Source of the DNA: Bradyrhizobium algeriense
GTDB taxonomy: Bacteria; Pseudomonadota; Alphaproteobacteria; Rhizobiales; Xanthobacteraceae
Direction: 5' to 3'
Assembly (NCBI RefSeq): GCF_036924595.1
Contig: NZ_JAZHRV010000001.1
Location: 2,356,001-2,420,000 of the forward strand
DNA length: 64,000 nucleotides
The notes beneath the pieces are model-generated. The model was not told where the DNA came from and did no database searches. It saw only the letters and a program-made list of their open reading frames with translations. The first letter of the stretch is position 1. The number at the start of each line of letters is the position of its first letter. Of the stretch, positions 41,415 to 50,024 are shown in pieces. A program made the position numbers and the translations under genes.

Positions 41415-43535
41415 ATGTCCGATCCACGATCACAAACGCCGGAGATAAATTTCCGCCGAGCCATCAACTATGCCGGCGGTCTGGTCGCAATTGGAGTGAT
41501 CTATTTCGTCCTGGCAAAAGGCGGCCTTGCTCTCGCATCTATTCATCCCAGTGCAACGCCAATTTGGCCACCGACGGGTGTCGCCCTGGCGGCGGTGCTG
41601 TTGCGGGGATATCGGACGTGGCCCGCAATTTTCACGGCAGCGGTGATCGCCAATGCGACCACCGCCGGCTCGATTGCCACCGCAATTGCGATTGCGACCG
41701 GCAACACTCTTGAAGCGGTTGTTGGCGCATACCTGGTCAATCGATGGTCGAGCGGATGCAATACGTTTTCGAGGCCAAATTCCGTCGCGAAGTTTGCTGT
41801 GATTTGCTTCGTGATCGCGACGCCGATCAGCGCCAGCATTGGACTGACCAGCCTGGCTACCGCCGGGTACATCGATCGGATCAATTTCACGAACGCCTGG
41901 GTCACATGGTGGCTGGGAGATGTGACCGGCGCGCTGGTCATTGCCCCCGTTATCGTGCTTTGGGCATCAAGCCACTACCATGCCTTCAATCGCAATGAAT
42001 ATTTGGAGACGATCGGCGTCCTCGCAACAGCGGCGGCTGTTGGACTCATTGCTTTCAGCCCCCTGATCGAGCAAACGCCGAGTCGAGATCCACTGGGTTT
42101 TCTTGTGATCCTGCCATTGTTGTGGGCGGCGCTGCGCCGCGGTCCACGTGACACCGCAACGGTTGCGCTGGTGCTTGCGGGCATCACCATTTGGGGGACG
42201 TTCACGGGCGGCGGCCCCTTCACGACCCCGGATCTCAACGTTTCATTCCTGCTGATGTTGATGTTCTTGATCAGTATTACCGTTCCAAGCTTGTTACTGA
42301 GCGCCGACGTCGAGGTGCGCAAGAAAGCGGAGAAAAGTCTGCGCCGCGCGCAGATCGAACTCGAACGGAAGGTCGCAGAGCGTACGCAAGAGCTTGAGCT
42401 CGCCAATGCAGCAAAATCGCGCTTTCTTGCCATGGCAAGCCACGATTTGCGGCAGCCATTACATGCACTAGGCTTGTTCATTGCACAGCTGCGCACGCCG
42501 CTCAGATCGGGGGAAAGGACAAGGACGATCGAACTGGTCGATGCAACGCGCAAAGAAATGGATGAAATGTTCAATTCGCTGCTGGATATGTCCAGACTCG
42601 ATGCTGGGATCCTTACACCCAAACTGACTGAATTCCCGATCGCGCGCCTGTTGCAGAAAATTGAGAGGACGTTTGATCAGGCAACGCGAGCAAAGGGCTT
42701 GCGTCTACGCGTTAGGCGAAGTGACTCATGGGTGAGGAGCGACGCCATGCTGCTCGAACGCATACTCCTAAATTTGGTATCCAATGCTGTGCGCTATACA
42801 TTGCGCGGCGGAATCATTGTCGGCTGTCGTCGACGCGGTGAAATGTTGCGTATCGAAGTATGGGATAGCGGTCCCGGCATTCCTGAGGATCAGAAGCAGA
42901 ATATCTTTGGGGAGTTTTTTCAACTTGCTGCCCCAGAACAGTACCGGTACGGCGGCCTGGGGCTCGGCTTGGCTATTGTCGACAGGCTTCGCCTACTTCT
43001 CGACCATCAAATCGACTTAGCTTCGACTGTGGGCCGAGGTTCGCGCTTCGCAATCCTGGTTCCGATGGCCGATGAATGCGTCACGTCCACCGAGCCCGTC
43101 GACTCACCTCACCCCGCAGCCTTTGCGGTTGAAGGCAAGGTAATTCTTGTTATTGCCGATGCTCCAATAGTGCAGGAGGGAACAGGCGGATTGCTTGGCA
43201 GATGGGGATACTCCGTCCTTGTCGCCGGATCCGACGAAGCGGCACTTATCCAACTTGCTGAGCGCCAACAACGCCCCGATCTTATAATCTCGGATTATCA
43301 TCTTGCGAGCGGAAAGACCGGGATCCGAGCAATTGAACAAATCAATGCGGCGTTTGGTTCAACCATTCCAGCTATTCTCATCAGCGGCGATACGGCACCT
43401 GAACCATTACGTGACGCTAAGGATAGAGGATACATTTTACTGCACAAGCCGGTCGACCCAATGCGGCTCCGCGCTGTCATGCAAGAGCTCTTTATGGATC
43501 ATGACGATAGGAGAGATACCGGGCCGGCTTTATGA
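41415..43535 (+). CDS. MASE1 hybrid sensor histidine kinase with degenerate receiver
   Basis: 706 aa. MASE1-type membrane sensor with about eight to nine helices (~15-295; I-W-P-P-T-G-V-A-L-A and W-W-L-G-D-V-T-G-A-L-V-I-A-P are typical), coiled coil (~300-335), HisKA with M-A-S-H-D-L-R-Q-P-L-H-A-L (phospho-histidine), and HATPase with N-L-V-S-N-A-V-R-Y-T, D-S-G-P-G-I and G-G-L-G-L-G-L-A. The C-terminal receiver has the phospho-acceptor D-L-I-I-S-D-Y-H-L, but its acidic pair reads V-I-A-D-A, one acidic residue short, so it may be a weak or regulatory receiver. Tail-to-tail overlap of 6 bp with the response regulator gene. Confidence 0.92.
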   Translation: MSDPRSQTPEINFRRAINYAGGLVAIGVIYFVLAKGGLALASIHPSATPIWPPTGVALAAVLLRGYRTWPAIFTAAVIANATTAGSIATAIAIATGNTLEAVVGAYLVNRWSSGCNTFSRPNSVAKFAVICFVIATPISASIGLTSLATAGYIDRINFTNAWVTWWLGDVTGALVIAPVIVLWASSHYHAFNRNEYLETIGVLATAAAVGLIAFSPLIEQTPSRDPLGFLVILPLLWAALRRGPRDTATVALVLAGITIWGTFTGGGPFTTPDLNVSFLLMLMFLISITVPSLLLSADVEVRKKAEKSLRRAQIELERKVAERTQELELANAAKSRFLAMASHDLRQPLHALGLFIAQLRTPLRSGERTRTIELVDATRKEMDEMFNSLLDMSRLDAGILTPKLTEFPIARLLQKIERTFDQATRAKGLRLRVRRSDSWVRSDAMLLERILLNLVSNAVRYTLRGGIIVGCRRRGEMLRIEVWDSGPGIPEDQKQNIFGEFFQLAAPEQYRYGGLGLGLAIVDRLRLLLDHQIDLASTVGRGSRFAILVPMADECVTSTEPVDSPHPAAFAVEGKVILVIADAPIVQEGTGGLLGRWGYSVLVAGSDEAALIQLAERQQRPDLIISDYHLASGKTGIRAIEQINAAFGSTIPAILISGDTAPEPLRDAKDRGYILLHKPVDPMRLRAVMQELFMDHDDRRDTGPAL

Positions 43536-44192
43536 TTCAGATTTCGGCGACGATTCCCAGCCCATTTTTCCTACTTTTATTACTGCCTCGGTGCGGCTCG
43601 TTACGCCGAGCGCCTTGAGAACGACCGTGATGTGGTTCTTCACTGTCGGCACTGCCATATTGAGGGTCTTGGCAATGACCTTGTTGCTTTTTCCCTTCAT
43701 CAGGAGCGCAAGCACTTCAATCTGCCGATCGGTCAACCCGAGACCTTTAAGAGAGTCGCGCGTCGCTAGCTTATTTGTAGGCCGCGGAGACGTTGCTTCC
43801 TCCAGAATTTCCGAGGGAATGTAAATACCGCCGGAGAACACTAACTTAATGGCGTTGAGCATGACCTCTCGTTTGGTAGTTTTCGGGATGAAACCCAGAG
43901 CGCCAAGTTTGAAAGCGCGCTTGACTGTGTCTTGATCATCCGAGGACGAAAGAATGATGATAGCAATGGTCGGATAGCGGTCTCGCAGTTCGCGGAGGAC
44001 AGAGAAGCCATCTCGATCAGGCAAATTGATATCAAGTAAAATGAGGCTGATGTCGGGATGTTCCTCGACTATGTGCATTGCCTGACGGCTGTTCGAAGCT
44101 TCAAATATGACGGCTTCTTGCTTCAGTTGTTTCAGGACAGCGTGCAACGCCTCGCGAATCAATGCATGGTCGTCGACAATGAGAACTTTCAT
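43530..44192 (-). CDS. NarL/FixJ-type response regulator
   Basis: 220 aa from ATG 44192 with GGAGAG upstream. Receiver domain (1-120): V-D-D-H pair, phospho-acceptor L-I-L-L-D-I-N-L-P-D-R-D-G, conserved lysine in F-I-P-K-T-T. LuxR helix-turn-helix (~150-210): L-T-D-R-Q-I-E-V-L-A-L-L-M-K-G-K-S-N-K-V-I-A. Its gene converges on, and overlaps by six bases, the MASE1 hybrid kinase, its likely partner by position. The kinase-regulator pairing is inferred, not shown. Confidence 0.93.
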   Translation of the reverse strand: MKVLIVDDHALIREALHAVLKQLKQEAVIFEASNSRQAMHIVEEHPDISLILLDINLPDRDGFSVLRELRDRYPTIAIIILSSSDDQDTVKRAFKLGALGFIPKTTKREVMLNAIKLVFSGGIYIPSEILEEATSPRPTNKLATRDSLKGLGLTDRQIEVLALLMKGKSNKVIAKTLNMAVPTVKNHITVVLKALGVTSRTEAVIKVGKMGWESSPKSES

Positions 44193-44769
44193 GAAAAGCT
44201 CTCCGTCATCCCATTGCACGGAGATCCAAATAAAAGAAAATCATACACCCACCTTCGGGTCTTTGGCGAGGAAGAGGCTGTTGGAAGACTGGCTCCCGAA
44301 ACCATCCATCCCCCATCCTTGGCCCAACCAGCGGTCCACCGTCAGCCACTCAAGGTAGGAGCCGAATGCCGTTGTGTGCTGCAATTGTAATCAGCTCACG
44401 GTAGGACACCGAAAAAGCGAGTGCGGACGACGAGACTCGCGGGACTCAGAGTCTCCTTCGTCCATGCGCAATGGTGAACGTCCATGATGCGTCTGACGGA
44501 TGTCAATTGATGCCGAGATCTGTACGGTACCTTGATCATAGGACCTAGGAACCTCTCTGTGTGGACCTCCGGCTGATTGACGTGCTGTGCCGTTGAACGA
44601 TGATCGTCAATAGCCTCACGCGCTAGGATGTTCTACCAAGCGCCGCCATATGATCGTCATCGCAGCTTTCGTCGCCGGGTTCGGCGTGAAGCAGCTCTAG
44701 ACTGCGGCGTTGGTACGATCCGACAGTGCGGCGGCGATGTTTTTTGTCAAATTCGGTCCCTCTTGAAGC
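44193..44769. other. Gap without a recognised gene
   Basis: About 580 bases upstream of both the response regulator (minus) and the OpgC-type gene (plus). Composition is less GC-rich near 44220-44470. No family-matching ORF, tRNA or repeat was found. It should carry divergent promoters. Confidence 0.4.
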
Positions 44770-46173
44770 GTGCTCGCACGCCGGACGGGCAACCAGATGC
44801 ATGATCGAACTGCCACCCCGAAGCCATTGGCAGGCGCGCTGCCGGAGCCGAACGGCTACGGCCGCGATCTGCGCATTGATGCCTGCCGCGGCATCGCGCT
44901 CTGGTGCATCTTTCTTGACCATGTCCCCAACAACATCGGGAGCTGGCTGACGCTGCGTAACTACGGCTTCAGCGATGCCGCGGAAGTGTTCATGTTCGTC
45001 TCGGGTGTGACCTGCGCGCTGGCCTACGGCAAAGCACGGCGGTGCGGGGGCTGGACCGGCGTGATCGGCCGAACGCTGTGGCGAAGCTGGGATATTTATG
45101 TCGCATTTCTGCTGCTCACGCTCGCCTGCGCCATCATGGTTCACCTCGCAGGCGGCGGCCGGCTTGCCGACGAGAGCAATACGCGCATTCTGTTGGAACA
45201 GCCGGGCGTGACGCTCGCGCACGCGGCGATCCTGCAATACCGCCCCGTCAACACCGACATCTTGCCGCTCTTCGTGCTTTATCACCTTTTGTTCGCGCCG
45301 CTGCTCTGGCTGCTGCTGCGAGTGCCGAACGCAACGCTCGGCGCGTCGCTGTTGCTTTACATGCTGGTGCACGTCTTCGGCTGGACCATCCCGGCGTGGC
45401 CGAACAGCCACTGGTTCTTCAATCCGCTGGCCTGGCAGCTGCCGCTTGTGCTCGGCGCGTGGTGGATCATCGAGGGTAAGAGATTCCGACCGTGGGTGAC
45501 CTCACGCACTGTGCTCGTGCCTGCCGTTCTCTATCTGGTGTTCAGCCTCATCATCGCATTGAGCTGGAGCATCAAACCGCTGGAAGCGCCGGTCCCGCAG
45601 GCGCTGCTTTACCCGATGGACAAATCGAATCTCGCTCCGTTGCGACTGCTGCATTTTTTGGCCCTTGCGGTTTTGATCGTATGGTTCATGCCTCGCGATT
45701 GGCGAGGGCTGACGACGGCGGTGATGCGTGGCGCCATTCTCTGTGGCCAGAACTCGCTGCCAATCTACTGCCTCGGCGTTCTGCTGACGCTGGCCAGCCA
45801 CCTGGCGCTGCTCGACATCTCGGACGGGCTGATGATGCAGATCGCGCTCAGTGTTGGTGGCGTCCTGGTGATGATCGTGGCGGCGACGCTGCTGAACTCG
45901 ATCAAGAGCAAACGCGGGCAGCAGCCGCACACGAAGCCCGCCGACCTGCCCGTCGAGCAGTCAACCAAGTTTGATCTGGTCATCAATCTCAAGACAGCCA
46001 AGGCGCTCGGCGTTGACATTCCACCCACGCTGCTCACCTCGTGCCGACGAGGTGATCGAATAAAGATGCTGTTTGCTCCAGTGCGCGAGTCCGGCTGCGG
46101 CGCTGATCCAGTGCCAGCAATCGCGCACGCTTTCGGGCCACCAGCGAAAAATGTGGGTCAGGATGTGAATTAG
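44770..46173 (+). CDS. OpgC-family membrane protein with foreign C-terminal extension
   Basis: 467 aa (458 if started at ATG 44797). The body (to ~residue 385) is an OpgC-type acyltransferase-3-like membrane protein: [21 protein letters not shown] near the N-terminus and about ten helices. OpgC proteins modify osmoregulated periplasmic glucans (succinylation). From about 45955 the frame runs into [18 protein letters not shown], the C-terminal motif of ABC-type substrate-binding proteins (PF04392), then frameshifts (A-D-E-V-I-E-stop is found one frame over, 46043-46063). The final ~50 residues are therefore junk or a scar. Confidence 0.82.
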   Translation: MLARRTGNQMHDRTATPKPLAGALPEPNGYGRDLRIDACRGIALWCIFLDHVPNNIGSWLTLRNYGFSDAAEVFMFVSGVTCALAYGKARRCGGWTGVIGRTLWRSWDIYVAFLLLTLACAIMVHLAGGGRLADESNTRILLEQPGVTLAHAAILQYRPVNTDILPLFVLYHLLFAPLLWLLLRVPNATLGASLLLYMLVHVFGWTIPAWPNSHWFFNPLAWQLPLVLGAWWIIEGKRFRPWVTSRTVLVPAVLYLVFSLIIALSWSIKPLEAPVPQALLYPMDKSNLAPLRLLHFLALAVLIVWFMPRDWRGLTTAVMRGAILCGQNSLPIYCLGVLLTLASHLALLDISDGLMMQIALSVGGVLVMIVAATLLNSIKSKRGQQPHTKPADLPVEQSTKFDLVINLKTAKALGVDIPPTLLTSCRRGDRIKMLFAPVRESGCGADPVPAIAHAFGPPAKNVGQDVN

Positions 46174-46208
46174 AATCACATGGGGGCCATTGTACAGGAG
46201 CCAAGGCC

Positions 46209-46427
46209 ATGATTTCCCACCCAAGGACCCACAAGGGAGCGGTGCTGATCACGGCGTGGGTGATGTTTGCCTGCGTAGCGGCATTACTGTCGGTCAACCT
46301 GACATCACCCACCAGCGCCGCGCTCGGCGCTGACTGGCAGTGCAGCCGGTTTGCGCTCGTAGTCACGACCTGCACCCCGGTGCGTGCACACGAGACCGTT
46401 TCCACTGCCGTGCGCAAGCGGACCTAG
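46209..46427 (+). CDS. 72-aa small exported protein
   Basis: ATG 46209 is preceded by AGGAGCCAAGGCC. Residues ~10-30 form a hydrophobic helix (A-V-L-I-T-A-W-V-M-F-A-C-V-A-A-L-L-S). The tail contains D-W-Q-C-S-R-F-A-L-V-V-T-T-C-T, a two-cysteine pattern I associate with small Bradyrhizobium proteins. Probably membrane-anchored or secreted. Function unknown. Confidence 0.55.
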   Translation: MISHPRTHKGAVLITAWVMFACVAALLSVNLTSPTSAALGADWQCSRFALVVTTCTPVRAHETVSTAVRKRT

Positions 46428-46574
46428 TACACGACAAACCGAACACCATGCTGCGAATGTCAGCTGAAATCAGCGGACACCCTCTGCGAGGGCTCCTTTC
46501 CTAATTTGAGTCGGGCTGGCGATACGCTCGGCCAACTCGAACAGCTGCTCGGTCTGGCGCTCGGTTGGAAACTT

Positions 46575-48521
46575 CTAATGCGTCCGTTCGCCGGGTGCGA
46601 ACTCACCGTCGTGCTGGATGGATTCGCTCTCGACATATTGCAGGTCGAGGGAGGAATACAGGATGCTGCGATTGCGGCCGAGACGCTTGGCCTCATAGAG
46701 CGCGGTGTCGGCTTCCCCCACTAACGCTGCTTCGTCGAGCGTCGAGCGGTTTCTGGCGGCGACGCCCGCGCTGATGGTGATGTATCCGCGGCTGGAGGCT
46801 GTGTTCGGAATGCCCAGGGCTCGCACGGTCAGCCGGATGCTCTCGGCAACCTTCAGGGCGGCGTCTTCCGTTGTGTTCGGCAACACGACGGCGAATTCCT
46901 CGCCGCCATAGCGCGCGGACAGGCCTGACGTATTGGCGGTCGCATCGCCGATGGCTCTCGCAACCGCCTGCAGGCAACGGTCGCCGGCCTGGTGTCCGTA
47001 GGTGTCGTTGTATCCCTTGAAATTGTCGATATCGAGCAGCAGCACCGCAATCTCTTCGCAGGCTTCGTATTCGCGCCGCAGGAAGCCGTCGAAGGTGCGG
47101 CGGTTGGTGAGGTTGGTCAGTCCGTCGGTTGCAGCGAGCTGGGTGAGGCGGCGGTTGAGCTGGGTCAGTTCGTCTTCCATCCGCTTGCGTTCGGTGACGT
47201 CGCGGATGACGCAGAGAAATTCCGTCCGCGTGGGGTCGTCCGTTTCCGACGCCAGCTTGAACTTGCTTTCCACCCACGCCAGCGTCCCGTCGCCGCGATA
47301 GTGTCGAAACACGACTGTGCTGACGCTGTCGACTCCATTGAGCCGTGCGGTCGCCGATTTGACGCTCTCCCTGTCATCGCGATGCACCAGATCAAAGCAT
47401 GATTTGCCGATAAGATCCTTTGGGCGCAATCCCAGCACCGGCTCGGCCGAGCGCGAAACATAGCGGAGCAAGCTGCGGGCATCGATCAGGATGATGATGT
47501 CGGCGATGTTGTTGGCCAGCAATCGATAGTGCGCCTCGCGCTCGCGCAGTGCGCGCTCGATCTTGTTGCGGAAGCGGAACTGCAGGGCAAGCAACGCCGC
47601 CAGCATCAGGATCATGCACAGCAGCACGCCGGCAACGATGACGTCGGTCCGCAACCCCTTCCGCCAGCCGGAGAGCAGCCAGTCTTCCGACATCGCGACG
47701 GTGACTACCATGGGGTAGTGCGGCGTTGCCTCATAACCGAAATATTTCGCGATGCCGTCGAACGGCGAGATGATCTTGTAGTATCCGACCGGGCTCAGCT
47801 TGAGATGCTTTGTGAACAGGCTGGTCCTGGAAAGGTCCGTACCCATGTCCGACAGCGGCCAGCGGGTCAGAAGGATGCCGTCATTCCGGATCAGGGTAAT
47901 GCCGCCATCCGTGCCGATATGAAGCGTGCGGTAGAAGCCGTTGAAGTACTCCTTGTCGATCGCTGCTACGACGACGCCGCCGAAATTGCCATCGAGCCTG
48001 GTGATGCGCTTGGACAGAACGATCGAGGATTGATCGTCCAGACGTGACTGCGACGGCTCGCTGATCCGAAGCGAGTTGTCCGGCGCATCGCGATGATAGG
48101 CAAAATAACTCCGGTCCGTGACGTTGTGGCGCGGCGTTTCCGGAAGTGACGAATAGCTCCAGTTGCCATCGGCGTCGGCGACGCCGATTCCACGCAGTTG
48201 CGGCAGCGTTTTCGCCGTTTCAGTCAGGTACCTGTTGAACCGGTCCGGCTTAGGATTTCTGTATTTCAGCAAGTCCACCATTCCCGCCATCGCGATATCG
48301 ACCGCCTGAATGGTGTGCGAGGCATGCTCGGAAAGCGAATGGACGAGGTTCTGGATGTCGGAGCTGCCGCTCGCCAGTGCCGCCTTCTTGGCGTCGAGCG
48401 CCTTCCAGGCCATGACGCCCAGGACACAGGCGGTCATGACAAGCGCAAACGTGATGACCACGGCCGTCGATGGTACCCGCCGCAGCGGCCCGCCCGGGTC
48501 CGGGGGATTTCGATGGGGCAT
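46575..48521 (-). CDS. Cache-PAS-GGDEF diguanylate cyclase
   Basis: 648 aa. Membrane helix ~20-42, double-Cache periplasmic sensor ~50-285 (R-S-Y-F-A-Y-H and P-H-Y-P-M-V-V-T-V-A), second helix ~300-318, PAS/PAC ~335-455 (G-L-R-P-K-D-L-I-G-K), then GGDEF ~465-625 with intact R-Y-G-G-E-E-F and L-L-D-I-D-N-F-K. No EAL domain. Makes c-di-GMP in response to an external signal. A short acidic tail follows. GAGG lies next to the start. Confidence 0.94.
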   Translation of the reverse strand: MPHRNPPDPGGPLRRVPSTAVVITFALVMTACVLGVMAWKALDAKKAALASGSSDIQNLVHSLSEHASHTIQAVDIAMAGMVDLLKYRNPKPDRFNRYLTETAKTLPQLRGIGVADADGNWSYSSLPETPRHNVTDRSYFAYHRDAPDNSLRISEPSQSRLDDQSSIVLSKRITRLDGNFGGVVVAAIDKEYFNGFYRTLHIGTDGGITLIRNDGILLTRWPLSDMGTDLSRTSLFTKHLKLSPVGYYKIISPFDGIAKYFGYEATPHYPMVVTVAMSEDWLLSGWRKGLRTDVIVAGVLLCMILMLAALLALQFRFRNKIERALREREAHYRLLANNIADIIILIDARSLLRYVSRSAEPVLGLRPKDLIGKSCFDLVHRDDRESVKSATARLNGVDSVSTVVFRHYRGDGTLAWVESKFKLASETDDPTRTEFLCVIRDVTERKRMEDELTQLNRRLTQLAATDGLTNLTNRRTFDGFLRREYEACEEIAVLLLDIDNFKGYNDTYGHQAGDRCLQAVARAIGDATANTSGLSARYGGEEFAVVLPNTTEDAALKVAESIRLTVRALGIPNTASSRGYITISAGVAARNRSTLDEAALVGEADTALYEAKRLGRNRSILYSSLDLQYVESESIQHDGEFAPGERTH

Positions 48522-48765
48522 TCCTCGCCTTGATGACCGCGCCAGACCTCGTTGCCGGCAACGCGCGAGAGGAATCTAAGAGGCGGCCGGTGCCAAAGGG
48601 TTAACGGATCGGTCCGGGAAACAACGGAGCCGCGATTTCGTCCGGGTTCCATTCCGGGAACCGGTACGGCGCCCCAGGCAGGGCGGCCGTTTGCGAAGCG
48701 GGTTTCCGAACCGCGGCGTCGCGCGCTGCGCACGGGACTTGACATCCGGGCAGTTCCGTCAGATA
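48522..48765. other. Divergent promoter region
   Basis: About 245 bases between the diguanylate cyclase (minus) and GbsR-like regulator (plus) genes. A long plus-strand open frame through it continues into the regulator but has no family similarity and is not called. Confidence 0.5.
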
Positions 48766-48783
48766 TTTCTGTCATGACAGAAA
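48766..48783. promoter_or_regulatory. Perfect 18-bp palindrome over the regulator start codon
   Basis: TTTCTGTCATGACAGAAA is identical to its reverse complement and contains the ATG (48774-48776) of the GbsR/MarR-type gene. A winged-helix regulator of this family binds such symmetric sites, so this is a strong candidate for an autoregulatory operator blocking both transcription and translation initiation. Confidence 0.75.
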
Positions 48784-49331
48784 CAACCGACAAAAAGAAA
48801 CTCCCGGCCGTCGTCGAGCGGTTCATCCTGCACTGGGGCGACATGGGGGACGAGTGGGGCGTCAACCGCTCAGTCAGCCAGATCCACGGCCTGCTGTATC
48901 TCGCCGAGGCGCCGATGACGGCGGAGGATATCGCCGAGACGCTCGGCATGGCGCGGTCCAACGTCTCCAACTCCATCAAGGAATTGCTGGCCTGGAATCT
49001 GATCCACCGGGTGCCGATCCTCGGCGACCGCCGCGATCATTTCGAGGCGGAGACCGACATCTGGGAAGTGGCGGCGCGGATCGCCGCCCGCCGCAAGGAA
49101 CGCGAGATCGACCCCGCGGTCGATGCGCTGCGCGCCTGCGTCTCCGACGCGGCTGACGATCCGACCATCAGCCCGGTCGCAAGCAAGCGGTTGAAGGAAA
49201 TGCTGGCGTTCACCGAACTGGTCGACCGCTGGTACATGCAAATGCTCAACGTGCCGCGGCCGAGGCTGGTCGCGCTGATCAAGCTTGGCGAGAAGATCGT
49301 CAGTTTCTTGCCGGCGGGGAAAGCCAGGTAG
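48774..49331 (+). CDS. GbsR/MarR-family transcriptional regulator
   Basis: 185 aa from ATG 48774. Winged-helix domain with I-H-G-L-L-Y-L-A-E-A-P-M-T-A-E-D-I-A-E-T-L and the recognition helix A-R-S-N-V-S-N-S-I-K-E-L, followed by the wing G-D-R-R-D-H-F-E-A. The N-terminal W-G-V-N-R-S motif is typical of GbsR-like regulators. Its C-terminal ~80 residues are helical. Likely represses its own transcript and the following DUF4166-epimerase genes (27 nt, then overlap). Confidence 0.9.
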   Translation: MTETTDKKKLPAVVERFILHWGDMGDEWGVNRSVSQIHGLLYLAEAPMTAEDIAETLGMARSNVSNSIKELLAWNLIHRVPILGDRRDHFEAETDIWEVAARIAARRKEREIDPAVDALRACVSDAADDPTISPVASKRLKEMLAFTELVDRWYMQMLNVPRPRLVALIKLGEKIVSFLPAGKAR

Positions 49332-49358
49332 GGCTGAGGGGCAGGGCAGGAGCGTGTA

Positions 49359-50024
49359 ATGGCGTCCACAAGAGTACCAAGGTTTCCCGCAACGCCTGCC
49401 TCGAACACTATCCTGCTCGACGACCACCGCTTCCACGATCTGTTGCCCGACGAGGATTGGGGCCGGCTGCCGCTGGCGATCTGGCGGCGCTTTTCGAAGC
49501 GTTTTGCCGATGGCGAGACCGTCGTCTATGTCGGCACGATCGAGGAGGCGAGTTTCAGCCGCGCCGGCTGGTGGCTGGCGCAGCTCGCGCGCGTCATCGG
49601 CGGGCCGCTGCCGACGGGCGCCGAGACCGGTGTCCCGATGGTCGTGACGGTGACCGAGGATGCGGCGAGCGGCGGCCAGATCTGGACCCGCATCTGCGCG
49701 CGCAGCCATGGCTTTCCGCAGGTCATCCATTCCGCCAAGCGCTTTGCCGGGCCGACCGGGCTCGAAGAATATGTCGGCTACGGCATCAGCATGGCGTTGC
49801 TCATATCCGTCGAGCACGAAGCCCTGGTGTTTCGCAGCGTCGGCTATTCCCTGCAGATCGGGCCGTTGAGGCTGCCGCTGCCGCCACGGTTCACGCCCGG
49901 CGATCTCACCGTGACCCATTCCGATCTCGGCGGCGGCACGTTCCGCTTCACGCTGGAGATCGTTCATCCGCGCTTCGGCAAGCTCATTCGCCAGTCCGCA
50001 AAGTTCCGGGAGGCCGCATCATGA
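49359..50024 (+). CDS. DUF4166 protein
   Basis: 221 aa. DUF4166 features: F-H-D-L-L-P near the N-terminus, A-R-V-I-G-G-P-L-P-T-G, V-P-M-V-V-T-V-T-E-D and G-Y-G-I-S-M-A-L-L-I. No signal peptide or clear membrane segment. In other bacteria such domains are fused or adjacent to epimerase/reductase proteins, as here. The stop overlaps the next ATG (ATGA), so the two are translationally coupled. Confidence 0.85.
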   Translation: MASTRVPRFPATPASNTILLDDHRFHDLLPDEDWGRLPLAIWRRFSKRFADGETVVYVGTIEEASFSRAGWWLAQLARVIGGPLPTGAETGVPMVVTVTEDAASGGQIWTRICARSHGFPQVIHSAKRFAGPTGLEEYVGYGISMALLISVEHEALVFRSVGYSLQIGPLRLPLPPRFTPGDLTVTHSDLGGGTFRFTLEIVHPRFGKLIRQSAKFREAAS

